Shown: in pieces, positions 52,752 through 59,738 of the stretch | Layout: every line of letters starts with the position of its first letter | Numbering within the stretch: position 1 is the first letter of the stretch | Assembly: GCA_948602995.1 (NCBI GenBank) | Contig: CAPEBR010000016.1 | Span: 1 to 64,000 of the forward strand | Origin: an uncultured Dorea sp. | Lineage (GTDB): Bacteria; Bacillota; Clostridia; Lachnospirales; Lachnospiraceae | DNA length: 64,000 nt | Direction: 5' to 3' | Translations under genes and position numbers: made by a program | The notes under the pieces: generated by a model | Database searches by the model: none | What the model was told of the DNA's origin: nothing | The model's input: the letters and a program-made list of their open reading frames with translations, nothing else

Positions 52752-53813
52752 ATGAAAAAGCGGTTATTGGCGCTTTGTCTTGTTGCGGTAATGGCGGTGT
52801 TGTTATTGCCTGCGTGTTCACAGAAGGAGGAGAAGAGCGAGAAAACGACAGCTTCGACTACAGATGAAAAACCGGATGCTGCAAAGGAGAAGCTTCCGAC
52901 GGTAGAAAAGGTAGTGCTAAATGAGGTTGCCCACTCTATTTTTTATGCTCCTATGTATGTGGCAATTGAAGAGGAGTATTTTGAAGAGGAAGGGATTGAT
53001 TTGGAGCTTGTTACTGGTTTTGGAGCAGATAAAACTATGACAGCAGTTATTTCGGGAAGTGCGGACATTGGTTTTATGGGTTCTGAAGCATCTATTTATA
53101 CTTATAATGAAGGTGCAAATGATTATGTTGTGAATTTTGCACAGCTTACACAGCGTGCCGGGAATTTCCTTGTGGCCCGGGAGGAAATGCCTGATTTCAC
53201 ATGGGAGAGTCTAAAAGATAAGGATGTGCTGGGAGGTAGAAAGGGCGGTATGCCTGAGATGGTATTTGAGTATATTCTGAAGAAGAACAACATTGACCCG
53301 GAAAAGGATGTCAGAATAAATCAGAGCATCGACTTTGGTTCCACTGCCGCCGCCTTTTCGGAGGGGCAGGGAGATTTTACAGTTGAGTTTGAACCGGGGG
53401 CAACGAATCTTGAAAAGGAAGGGAAAGGCTATGTTGTGGCATCGCTGGGAACAGACAGCGGATATGTACCATACACTGCTTTTTCTGCAAAGCAGAGCTA
53501 TATAGAAAAAAATCCTGAGACAATTCAGGGCTTTACAAATGCCCTGCAAAAGGGAATGGATTATGTACAGTCCCACACCCCGGAGGAGATTGCAGCGGTA
53601 ATCGAACCCCAGTTTAAGGAAACAGACCTGGAAACCATCACAACAATCGTAAAACGCTATTATGACCAGGATACATGGAAATCTGATCTGATTTTTGAAA
53701 AGGAAAGCTTTGAGCTCCTTCAGGATATACTGGAGGAGGCAGGAGAGCTGGATAAGAGGGCGCCATACGAGGACCTGGTAACCACAGAATATGCTGAAAA
53801 ATCAGTAAAATAA
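52752..53813 (+). CDS. NMT1/SsuA-type solute-binding lipoprotein
   Basis: 353 aa. Lipoprotein signal with lipobox LLPAC (Cys near 22), acidic linker, then an NMT1/ThiY/SsuA-like fold (HSIFYAPMYVAIEEEYFEEEGIDLELVTG, GSADIGFMGSEASIY). Likely captures a nitrogen- or sulfur-containing small molecule. No permease or ATPase gene adjoins it, so it is an orphan here. AAGGAGG precedes the ATG. Palindrome copy 7 follows. Confidence 0.88.
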   Translation: MKKRLLALCLVAVMAVLLLPACSQKEEKSEKTTASTTDEKPDAAKEKLPTVEKVVLNEVAHSIFYAPMYVAIEEEYFEEEGIDLELVTGFGADKTMTAVISGSADIGFMGSEASIYTYNEGANDYVVNFAQLTQRAGNFLVAREEMPDFTWESLKDKDVLGGRKGGMPEMVFEYILKKNNIDPEKDVRINQSIDFGSTAAAFSEGQGDFTVEFEPGATNLEKEGKGYVVASLGTDSGYVPYTAFSAKQSYIEKNPETIQGFTNALQKGMDYVQSHTPEEIAAVIEPQFKETDLETITTIVKRYYDQDTWKSDLIFEKESFELLQDILEEAGELDKRAPYEDLVTTEYAEKSVK

Positions 53814-53820
53814 ATATTGT

Positions 53821-53860
53821 ATTGGGGACGGGGCATTTTTAAAAATGCCCCGTCCCCAAT
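53821..53860. repeat. GGGGACGGGG palindrome (copy 7)
   Basis: Perfect 40-bp palindrome ATTGGGGACGGGGCATTTTT and complement, nearly identical to copy 1, between the binding protein and a convergent gene. Confidence 0.88.
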
Positions 53861-53869
53861 TGCATCATT

Positions 53870-54202
53870 TTATCCGAATATACCGAACAGGCCTTTTTTC
53901 TTTGTTTTTGCTGTGCTTTTCGTTGTGCGTGCGTTCTGTCCGCTCCTGGACGGGGAGCGGTGATAGCGGACGGCCTTGTGCAGTTGATAGACAGATTCCT
54001 TGCTGGTGCACCAGCTGAACGGGACATCAATATCCCGAAATCTGTCACGAAGCCGTTCGAACTCCTGGTCAGTGATACCTTTGTCACTGCCAGGAACCCG
54101 GTTTTCAAAAACCTCGTCGAAGATGTCCCTGATTTTGATAAACTTTGCAGGATTGTCTGTTATCAACTTCTGAACCTGTTCCATTAATTCTCTCTGTTCC
54201 AT
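53870..54202 (-). CDS. Unknown 110-aa protein
   Basis: MEQRELMEQVQKLITDNPAKFIKIRDIFDEVF..., helical and charged, with a Lys/Thr-rich tail ending KKKGLFGIFG. ATG 54202 is supported by GGAGCAGC upstream; the frame continues to 54664 but that part crosses a repeat and a tRNA gene and is not coding. No family recognised. Confidence 0.6.
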   Translation of the reverse strand: MEQRELMEQVQKLITDNPAKFIKIRDIFDEVFENRVPGSDKGITDQEFERLRDRFRDIDVPFSWCTSKESVYQLHKAVRYHRSPSRSGQNARTTKSTAKTKKKGLFGIFG

Positions 54203-54567
54203 AGCTGCTCCTCTCTTGAATGGATACCTATCTAGACAGTAGAAACTGTCTAATAAATCAGGATAGGTATAAAGGTTGATTTTTATGTAGTTTAATATAG
54301 ATTGTGAATAATTGCAAGTGTATATTGTGAAATCTACAGAAAAGGTAACCCCCATATAGTTACTGTTCACACAGGACTTTGCATTTACTGCAAAGTCCGT
54401 AAAAAAATGATTCAGGTGTGAGCAAATCCCATTCGCGAAGCGAATTTTAAATGGATTTGCGAATGTTACTGTGAACGGAGTGAACAGTAACCCCCATATA
54501 AGAAAAAATGCAAAAAATTTGATAAAAATCTTTTCTTTTTTTGCAGTTAGTGCTATAATTTCTGTAT
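54203..54567. other. Gene-free stretch between a 110-aa gene and tRNA-Ala
   Basis: Holds the GTTACTGTTCAC element (54360-54491) and AT-rich DNA. TATAAT at 54554-54559 is close to the tRNA and is its probable -10 box; its -35 is weak. Confidence 0.6.
54360..54491. mobile_element. Full-length GTTACTGTTCAC element (132 bp) with 9-bp target duplication
   Basis: Starts GTTACTGTTCACACAGGACT and ends GTGAACGGAGTGAACAGTAAC. CCCCATATA stands immediately on both sides, a direct 9-bp target site duplication. Contains hairpins ACTTTGCA/TGCAAAGT and CAAATCC...GGATTTG. Non-coding MITE-like element, opposite in orientation to the copy at 51313. Confidence 0.88.
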
Positions 54568-54640
54568 GGGGTATTAGCGCAGTTGGGAGCGCGCAACATT
54601 CGCATTGTTGAGGCCAGGGGTTCGAATCCCCTATACTCCA
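54568..54640 (+). tRNA. tRNA-Ala (anticodon CGC)
   Basis: 73 nt. Acceptor GGGGTAT/ATACTCC with the G3-U70 pair that identifies alanine tRNA; D stem GCGC/GCGC; anticodon stem CAACA/TGTTG with loop TTCGCAT; T stem AGGGG/CCCCT with loop TTCGAAT; discriminator A. CCA is not encoded. Prophage-type genes begin after it, so its 3' end is the probable attachment site. Confidence 0.93.
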
Positions 54641-54664
54641 CTTATGAGGGCACTCGACGAACAC

Positions 54665-54695
54665 CCGAAGCCGTGGTAATTGTTATCCGCTTCGG
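54665..54695. terminator. Hairpin after tRNA-Ala
   Basis: CCGAAGC / GCTTCGG stem with an inner GGTAA/TTATCC pairing, 25 bp after the tRNA. May end the tRNA transcript or belong to the attachment region. Confidence 0.4.
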
Positions 54696-54726
54696 AATCG
54701 TCTTGGCCTGTAAGCTCTAGATTTGA

Positions 54727-54803
54727 CCATATTTGAGCTTTTAGGTCAGGGGCTTATAAAATGCTTAACGGGCAGTTAAAATGCAAATATGGAGACCGTG
54801 GGA
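54727..54803. repeat. Prophage stem-loop repeat, copy A
   Basis: CCATATTTGAGCTTTTA ... TTAAAATGCAAATATGG, with internal GGGCTTATAAAATGC. Least perfect of three copies and in the opposite orientation to B and C; shares GGAGACC with copy C. Lies at the 3' end of the minus-strand gene ending at 54814. Confidence 0.7.
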
Positions 54804-54813
54804 GTCCAGAAGG

Positions 54814-55044
54814 CTATTTTGGACTCTTTCTTTCTTCAAAAAATACTCTTGTGTATTCACCTTTTAAAAGCCTAAGCTGATTAAGATAAGCAATGGCCTT
54901 ACGGAAGCAATGCGTTTGGATTTTATCGACATTTATGCTTTCATAATGCTCACAAATTTTAGATAAATGCGTAATTACATCATCAAGCTCAGGATCCGGC
55001 CTTTCTTTGCTGCTTCCATTCTGTCTGAAATTATATCGCTGCAC
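54814..55044 (-). CDS. Small prophage protein, possible frameshifted continuation
   Basis: 76 aa, helical (LDDVITHLSKICEHYESINVDKIQ...). The first ~23 codons overlap the end of the upstream gene in another frame, and there is no good ribosome site at ATG 55044. The sequence after the overlap could continue the upstream protein in the -1 frame (DRMEAAK then ERPDPELDDVITHL), so this may be one gene broken or shifted near 55005. No family recognised. Confidence 0.4.
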   Translation of the reverse strand: MQRYNFRQNGSSKERPDPELDDVITHLSKICEHYESINVDKIQTHCFRKAIAYLNQLRLLKGEYTRVFFEERKSPK

Positions 55045-55295
55045 TGCTCAATATAATCAGCAACGCCATTCCATATACGATAGTTAGAGGTCAGCTTTTT
55101 TACCTGCTCAAAAATTTCCATACAATCAGAACAAGCAAGGAGTTTTTTAAACATTGATTCTGTAATAACAACATAAGGAACAAACTCATTACCATAGCAG
55201 TCTGTCATAAAATCTTTCTTTGTACGCTGTGTCATTGCTACGCAAACCATATTTTTACTATCTTTAAAATGTCCGATTGCTGCATATACCTTCAT
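54975..55295 (-). CDS. Small prophage protein of unknown function
   Basis: 106 aa from ATG 55295, which has GGAGGT upstream. Starts KVYAAIGHFKDSKNMVCVAMTQRTKKDF, alpha/beta composition, three Cys. The insertion sequence begins 24 bp upstream of the start, separating the gene from the promoter-like block at 57263-57308. Confidence 0.6.
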   Translation of the reverse strand: MKVYAAIGHFKDSKNMVCVAMTQRTKKDFMTDCYGNEFVPYVVITESMFKKLLACSDCMEIFEQVKKLTSNYRIWNGVADYIEQCSDIISDRMEAAKKGRILSLMM

Positions 55296-55319
55296 TTGAT
55301 TTACCTCCGTGTGTTTCAT

Positions 55320-57246
55320 GGTAGTGTCAAATCTACCACTATATTTTTTGTCACAAACCTTATAATTCCAAGGATTACACCACTTTTTCAAGAGAAAAAG
55401 CAATGACCTCCCTTTTTTGTGTCAATACTATTACTAACCCACAAACACTGAAAGGAAAATCATTGCTTATGGATATTATTACCTATTTACTCTCACTCAT
55501 TCAATCTCTTTACCAGCAAAACTGCTGGTTGATCAACTTTATCTGCAGATACATCCCTCTGAAACAGTGGGCCTTTGATGATTCCCATTCCCCAAAATAC
55601 CAGAAGTTCAAGATTGATGAGCTCCCTCTTATCACCGACTTCCGCCAGGACTGGACTTATAAAGAATTACTCCCTTACTTCGAAAAACGTTATGGTAAAA
55701 AGATACGCCCTGTCAGCCGCCGCTCAGAATGCGATATCCCGGATGACTGTACCTGCCCCCGCTGTAATGCGCCGAAACCTTTCCTTTACAAAAACAATGG
55801 TTCCAAAGGGCAGCTTCTCTGCAAAATCTGCAGCGCAAGGTTCTCACCGGATGAAAGCCGCTTCTCCTCTGTGAAACTACGCTGCCCTCACTGCGGCAAT
55901 ACCCTGGTTCCCAAGAAAGAACGCAAACACTTTATCATCCATAAGTGCGTCAATCCCAAATGCCCTTATTATCTCTACAACATGGGGAAAGTGGATAAGG
56001 AAGACCTCCGGGAGGATTACGGCAAAAACAAATATAAACTCCACTATATCTACCGTGAGTTCACGATGGATTTTTTCAGCATGGATCTAAATACACTGCC
56101 TAAAAATGCCTCCTCCCTGAAATTCAGCAAACATAATGCCCACGTAATGTCCCTGTGCCTGACCCTCCATGTCAGCCTTGGCCTCTCCCTGCGAAAAACC
56201 TCGCAGGCTATGGGAGACCTGTATAACATCAGCATTTCCCACCAGCAGATCGCCAACTACTGCAAAACCGCCGCTATCTGCATTAAGCCTTTTGTTGACC
56301 AATACCCCTACGAAAAAGGAGAAGTATTTACTGCCGATGAAACCTATATAAAAATCCGCGGTATCAAAACTTATGTCTGGCTCATTATGAACGCCGCGTC
56401 CCGGTCCATCATTGGCTACCAGATATCTGATAACCGTGGCGTCGGTCCCTGCATCCTCGCCATGCATATGGCTTTCCGGGGGCTTACAAAGCTGCCGGAA
56501 AACTTTAAGTTCATTGCTGACGGTTACAGCGCCTACCCACTCGCCGCAATGGAATTCGTAAAAAGGCTGGGGAAAGATTTTACCTTCAAAATCACCCAGG
56601 TGATCGGGCTTACCAACGACGATGCCGTTTCTGCAGAACACCGTCCGTTCAAGCAGATGATTGAACGCCTCAACCGCACCTATAAGGCCTCTTACCGTCA
56701 CACAAACGGCTTTGACAACATCGACGGTGCTAATTACGATCTTGCCCTCTGGGTCGCATACTATAACTTTCTCCGTCCGCATAAACACAAGAAATACAAC
56801 GTACTCAACGAAGTGGAAATGCTGCAGGGGGCCGACAACATGCCGGGTAAATGGCAGCTTCTCATCTTCCTCGGTCAGCAGACGATCCTGAACATGCAGA
56901 AAAATGGAAGACCTGCACCGGAGCGGAGCTGTTGTCAATAGAACCGTGGAATACCGGAGCAGACGGCAGCGCCGTCTGTGAGGATATGCCGCGAAAGTCT
57001 GTTGACATAAGGCTCACGGATTATCCTGTTTAGCAGAAAAGGGGCAACTGCGCCCTTTTCCTGCCTTCCGGCGGGGACGGGTTCGGGCAGAGCCCGAAAG
57101 TGGGTCAAGGGACTGGTCCCTTGTGGGTTCTTAGGGCAACGCCCTAAGCCCTCGGAGAGCTTTTCGGAATCAATATCTGCAGTTTTCAAGGTTCATTTGA
57201 GCCTATTTTTTTCAGCTCGTTTTTTCATAGATTACTTGACACTACC
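55320..57246 (+). mobile_element. 1.93-kb insertion sequence with DDE transposase
   Basis: Ends are perfect 11-bp inverted repeats GGTAGTGTCAA / TTGACACTACC. One long ORF fills the first 1.6 kb; the ~300 bp after it has no gene but a short GC-rich stretch. No target duplication is evident in the flanks (TGTTTCAT versus TTTGTGTT). It is inserted in the leader of a prophage gene. Confidence 0.85.
55469..56941 (+). CDS. DDE transposase
   Basis: 490 aa from ATG 55469. N-terminal region with two Cys-pair zinc ribbons (CPRCNAPKPF...CKIC and CPHCGN...CVNPKCPYY), then an HTH-like stretch (LSLRKTSQAMGDLYNISISHQQIANYC), and a DDE core: Asp in FTADETYIKIRG, Asp in IADGYSAYP, Glu in ERLNRTYK. The layout recalls IS6-like/ISNCY enzymes; family assignment is tentative. 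It ends shortly after LLIFLGQQTIL. Confidence 0.88.
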   Translation: MDIITYLLSLIQSLYQQNCWLINFICRYIPLKQWAFDDSHSPKYQKFKIDELPLITDFRQDWTYKELLPYFEKRYGKKIRPVSRRSECDIPDDCTCPRCNAPKPFLYKNNGSKGQLLCKICSARFSPDESRFSSVKLRCPHCGNTLVPKKERKHFIIHKCVNPKCPYYLYNMGKVDKEDLREDYGKNKYKLHYIYREFTMDFFSMDLNTLPKNASSLKFSKHNAHVMSLCLTLHVSLGLSLRKTSQAMGDLYNISISHQQIANYCKTAAICIKPFVDQYPYEKGEVFTADETYIKIRGIKTYVWLIMNAASRSIIGYQISDNRGVGPCILAMHMAFRGLTKLPENFKFIADGYSAYPLAAMEFVKRLGKDFTFKITQVIGLTNDDAVSAEHRPFKQMIERLNRTYKASYRHTNGFDNIDGANYDLALWVAYYNFLRPHKHKKYNVLNEVEMLQGADNMPGKWQLLIFLGQQTILNMQKNGRPAPERSCCQ

Positions 57247-57262
57247 TTTGTGTTTGTTTTAT

Positions 57263-57308
57263 TTGATAAATTTATTTTAACGTGTTTGCTAGATTTCGTA
57301 TGCCGACG
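57263..57308. repeat. Prophage promoter-like block, copy 1
   Basis: TTGATAAAT...TTAACGTGTTTGCTAG...CGTATGCCGACG. One of four copies sharing AACGTGTTTGC and CGTATGCCGACG at fixed spacing. Read on the minus strand it lies upstream of the gene at 54975-55295, now cut off by the IS. Confidence 0.75.
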
Positions 57309-57633
57309 TAACCGCCAGGATTTAAGCAACTTTGCTATGCGGTTCTGCCAGAACTTACGAAATGGGCAGCAAGGGCAGCAGTTTCAACATGCCTGCTGTT
57401 TGACCCGCTGCTACCCCAAAGCCTTGATTTTACTGGTCTTTTCTTATATTGCAGCAAAAGCAGCAGATATTTTATAAATAAAAAATATAAGAAATAAGAA
57501 TATATGTATGAACTCTTAATTCTTAATTTATAAAAGTTAAATAAGTATAGGTTGAATTTGCTGCTCTGCTGCTGCAGGGGCTTGGGATGCCCCGGCAGTA
57601 CGGACCGCCCGGTTTCCCGGACGGCCCTTGCTC
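57309..57633. other. Gene-free stretch with GCAGCA-rich inverted words
   Basis: No supported ORF. Several GGGCAGCAAGGGCAGCAG / CTGCTG...GCTGCTACC words could pair with one another, followed by ~100 bp of very AT-rich DNA and a GC hairpin at 57602-57627. Confidence 0.5.
57602..57627 (-). terminator. GC-rich hairpin with GAAA tetraloop after a small gene
   Basis: On the minus strand GGCCGTCCGG, GAAA, CCGGGCGGTC (wobbles only), 7 bases after the stop of the 50-aa gene. No T run follows, so it could be an mRNA 3'-end stabiliser instead. Confidence 0.6.
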
Positions 57634-57786
57634 TTAGCGTTTGAAGAGTTTTTCGTATTCTTTTGCTTCTTCGGTCTTTGCCCATTCTTCATAGGCTTTT
57701 CTGTTTTCTGGATTCGCATAAAACTTATTGGCTTCTTCCAGAAGGTAGATCAGCGTGCGCCTTTCAATTTCTCTCGTTACACCCAT
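57634..57786 (-). CDS. 50-aa prophage protein
   Basis: Starts MGVTREIERRTLIYLLEEAN and ends EEAKEYEKLFKR; highly charged, helical. No typical ribosome site directly before the ATG, but a conserved leader lies upstream (promoter-like block, GAAAGGAGAAAGAGC and a hairpin GCTACAATACC/GGTTATTGTAGC). Codon usage looks coding (many GAA/AAA, no rare stops). Function unknown. Confidence 0.55.
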   Translation of the reverse strand: MGVTREIERRTLIYLLEEANKFYANPENRKAYEEWAKTEEAKEYEKLFKR

Positions 57787-57798
57787 TTACTTTTTACT

Positions 57799-57945
57799 GA
57801 ACTCGTGCTACAATAACCTTTGTTAGAGGAGGTATTGTAGCTTCGGCTCTTTCTCCTTTCTGGGTCGGCTGTTGGAGCAGTCGGCCCGTATTTGTCTCTT
57901 GACATTATTTATAATAACGTGTTTGCCGAAATGCGTATGCCGACG
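57799..57945 (-). repeat. Duplicated leader, copy 1
   Basis: Nearly identical to 58336-58482, exactly 537 bp away: CTTTCTCCTTTCTGGGTCGG, the TCGGCTGTTGGAGCAGTCGG segment and the promoter-like block. The first ~40 bases differ except for GAACTCGTGCTACAATAAC. On the minus strand it is the 5' leader of the 50-aa gene. Confidence 0.75.
57899..57945. repeat. Prophage promoter-like block, copy 2
   Basis: TTGACATTATTTATAATAACGTGTTTGCCGAAATGCGTATGCCGACG, shown here as positions only beyond its ends: TTGACA at 57899, CGTATGCCGACG at 57934-57945. Confidence 0.75.
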
Positions 57946-58048
57946 TAACAGCCGGAGATTCCGTGTTTTTCCTGTGTGCTTTTACTAATAGCGCTAAAAG
58001 AGAGTAACGGTCGAAGGTCAAGGCCTGATATAAAACTCATTTTAAGGC

Positions 58049-58130
58049 ATCCAGGACGTCCATATTTGAGTTTTATAATCAGGGCTAGTATTTTATAAGC
58101 CCAAGGTCTTAAAACTCGAATATGGACGTC
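58049..58130. repeat. Prophage stem-loop repeat, copy B
   Basis: Arms GACGTCCATATTTGAGTTTT and AAAACTCGAATATGGACGTC pair over 21 bp with one wobble; an inner GGGCT/AGCCC stem is also possible. Lies just beyond the terminator of the 45-aa gene. Confidence 0.8.
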
Positions 58131-58150
58131 TGGTGAGTCCGGGTTAGAAA

Positions 58151-58186
58151 GAAAACGGCCGCCCGTTTTGATGGGCGGCCGTTTTC
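58151..58186 (-). terminator. Intrinsic terminator of the 45-aa gene
   Basis: Minus strand: GAAAACGGCCGCCC, loop, GGGCGGCCGTTTTCTTTCT. 13-bp GC stem and T-rich tail, starting at the stop codon. Confidence 0.85.
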
Positions 58187-58324
58187 TTACTCCATATTCC
58201 ATTGAATGGCAGCATCTACTGAATGACCGTCTTCAATTCTCATGACGATTTCCTCAATCTCTTCTTCGGTAAAACCATCTTCGCGAAGCATTAAGATAAG
58301 TTCTTCAAAATCTTTATCGCTCAT
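58187..58324 (-). CDS. 45-aa acidic prophage protein
   Basis: MSDKDFEELILMLREDGFTE then EEIEEIVMRIEDGHSVDAAIQWNME. The start overlaps (ATGA) the stop of a 19-codon ORF that begins GTG 58381 right after GAAAGGAG, so it is probably translated by coupling. Strongly acidic, which recalls phage anti-repressor or DNA-mimic proteins, but no family is recognised. Own terminator follows. Confidence 0.6.
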   Translation of the reverse strand: MSDKDFEELILMLREDGFTEEEIEEIVMRIEDGHSVDAAIQWNME

Positions 58325-58381
58325 TGCTTTTCTGTTGAACTCGTGCTACAATAACTTTTGGGATTGGGGTTATTGAGCACT
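58322..58381 (-). CDS. 19-aa upstream peptide coupled to the 45-aa gene
   Basis: GTG start eight bases after AAAGGAG; encodes MLNNPNPKSYCSTSSTEKQ and stops in CAATGAGC, giving the next gene its ATG. The same position is not open in the duplicated leader at 57799. It may be a translation leader only. Confidence 0.4.
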
Positions 58382-58482
58382 TGCTCTTTCTCCTTTCTGG
58401 GTCGGCTGTTGGAGCAGTCGGCCCGTATTTGTCTCTTGACATTATTTATAATAACGTGTTTGCCGAAATGCGTATGCCGACG
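58336..58482 (-). repeat. Duplicated leader, copy 2
   Basis: Direct repeat of 57799-57945. Contains an alternative hairpin GTGCTCAATAAC / GTTATTGTAGCAC that keeps the same position as the hairpin in copy 1 despite sequence change. Confidence 0.75.
58436..58482. repeat. Prophage promoter-like block, copy 3
   Basis: TTGACA at 58436-58441 and CGTATGCCGACG at 58471-58482. Lies between minus-strand small genes and the plus-strand gene at 58541. Confidence 0.75.
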
Positions 58483-58540
58483 AAACAAACGGAAATTCGG
58501 CGGCATCGCTGTACAATACCGCCGAAAGAGAGGATGAGAG

Positions 58541-58747
58541 ATGAGAGTTAATTTTTCAGACACTGAAATTGTGTATTTATACGGTACCTTGTTAAAAGGT
58601 TTGGAAGAAATGGAAAAGCAGAAAAAATTAAACCGCGATAATATTAAATTACATAAACGGCTTATTGCGTCTTTAGAGAATGATAACCCGCAGCTTAAGA
58701 TTGTTCGTCTTCATCAAGAAAAGACAGGTCAAAATCAGAAGGCTTAA
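58541..58747 (+). CDS. 68-aa prophage protein
   Basis: Starts MRVNFSDTEIVYLYGTLLKG, then a Lys-rich helix. AGAGAGGATGAG precedes the ATG. It overlaps the convergent membrane-protein gene by 53 bp. Unknown function. Confidence 0.55.
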   Translation: MRVNFSDTEIVYLYGTLLKGLEEMEKQKKLNRDNIKLHKRLIASLENDNPQLKIVRLHQEKTGQNQKA

Positions 58748-58925
58748 ATCCGGGAAGATTTCCTCGTTTACATTCTTTTTGTAAACGCTTAAACCAGGTT
58801 TTAACCGATTCTCCCTCGTGGGTTCCGCTTTTATTATCTGACCATAGTTGCATGAATATCGCGAATGAACTTATCGCATTGCACAAACAAGCGATACAAC
58901 AAATTATCAATAGCGCTTTTTCCAT
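58695..58925 (-). CDS. 76-aa prophage membrane protein
   Basis: One N-terminal transmembrane helix (ALLIICCIACLCNAISSFAIF) and an acidic cytoplasmic or external tail ending FLDEDEQS. AAAGGAGG lies right before the ATG. Follows another single-helix protein; with it and the holin this might be part of the lysis/membrane gene set, although that is a guess. Confidence 0.65.
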   Translation of the reverse strand: MEKALLIICCIACLCNAISSFAIFMQLWSDNKSGTHEGESVKTWFKRLQKECKRGNLPGFKPSDFDLSFLDEDEQS

Positions 58926-58987
58926 ATTAGGGCCTCCTTTTTATTTTTATTATATCGCGCTTGTTTACGCTAAGGAGCCCCTTTTTA

Positions 58988-59119
58988 TCATTCAAACAGT
59001 AATTTGCATAGCTGTTCTAATTGCTGCCGTAGTTCCATTGCTCGGTTAATCTTAATAGCCTGACTGATAATAAGGCAAACAACCGCGATTACTAAAGCGA
59101 TATTTATTACATTTTGCAT
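58988..59119 (-). CDS. 43-aa prophage membrane protein
   Basis: MQNVINIALVIAVVCLIISQ then a short Gln/Glu-rich helix (AIKINRAMELRQQLEQLCKL). AAAGGAA precedes the ATG. Single N-terminal helix with a coiled-coil-like tail. Too short for the usual ORF cut-off; coding is supported by the ribosome site and sequence character. Confidence 0.6.
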   Translation of the reverse strand: MQNVINIALVIAVVCLIISQAIKINRAMELRQQLEQLCKLLFE

Positions 59120-59165
59120 ATATGGTTCCTTTCTGCCTTCGTGACCTCCGGGGCGGGTATTTAGT

Positions 59166-59636
59166 TTAATTTCTCCATTTTTTATAAGTGAATATGATTG
59201 TCAATCCGCTTCTACATGTTTCTATTTTTATATCGTTTTCGTTGATTTCGCGTAAGCTGCTGATAATTTTCTCGAAGTGCGCTTCATTGTCCTCATAACG
59301 ATTTCCGCTTGATAAGAAAAAGCGGAATTCTTTTTTAAACTCGGCATAGGTCGCGTAGTTTCTTGTTTCTCCGCTTTGTGCAATAGCCGTAACTTCGACG
59401 TCCTCTCCCTGTTCTTCGGTCTCAATCCAAATATTGATAGACTGATTGCCCTCGGCAATATTAACCTCTAACCGGTCGTTCAGGTCGCAAATATAATCAT
59501 TAAAATGTTCCTCGGCCGTACTTCTGTAAATCGGATAACCGGCGTGTTCACTGCTCTCGTCATCCTTCATATAATCGGTAGGGAAAATCTCATTTGCCTT
59601 TGTCCATGCTTCTTCCATCGTTTTAACTTTTATCAT
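59166..59636 (-). CDS. Prophage protein of unknown function
   Basis: 156 aa from ATG 59636 (GGAG upstream) or 161 aa from ATG 59651. Acidic alpha/beta protein (VKTMEEAWTKANEIFPTDYM...), no membrane segment, ends IIFTYKKWRN. Lies downstream (minus sense) of promoter-like block copy 4. Family not recognised. Confidence 0.6.
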   Translation of the reverse strand: MIKVKTMEEAWTKANEIFPTDYMKDDESSEHAGYPIYRSTAEEHFNDYICDLNDRLEVNIAEGNQSINIWIETEEQGEDVEVTAIAQSGETRNYATYAEFKKEFRFFLSSGNRYEDNEAHFEKIISSLREINENDIKIETCRSGLTIIFTYKKWRN

Positions 59637-59738
59637 TCTCTTATTCTCCATTTTCTTTATTCCGTTTACACCGGTATTTCAGTCAGGTCCGATTGATTCA
59701 ACCATTGCCGATTGTTTCTTGCGGTGCTTGACGTTCAT

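Noticed and set aside
54447..54641. ORF starting MEYRGFEPLASTMRMLR on the minus strand
   Set aside because: It is antisense to tRNA-Ala; this peptide is a well-known artefact of tRNA genes.
56087..56938. 283-codon minus-strand ORF across the transposase gene
   Set aside because: Frame antisense to the DDE transposase, which has intact zinc ribbons and catalytic residues.
57335..57685. 116-codon minus-strand ORF
   Set aside because: Overlaps the 50-aa gene in another frame and translates AT-rich non-coding DNA into a Phe/Tyr-rich run; no ribosome site.
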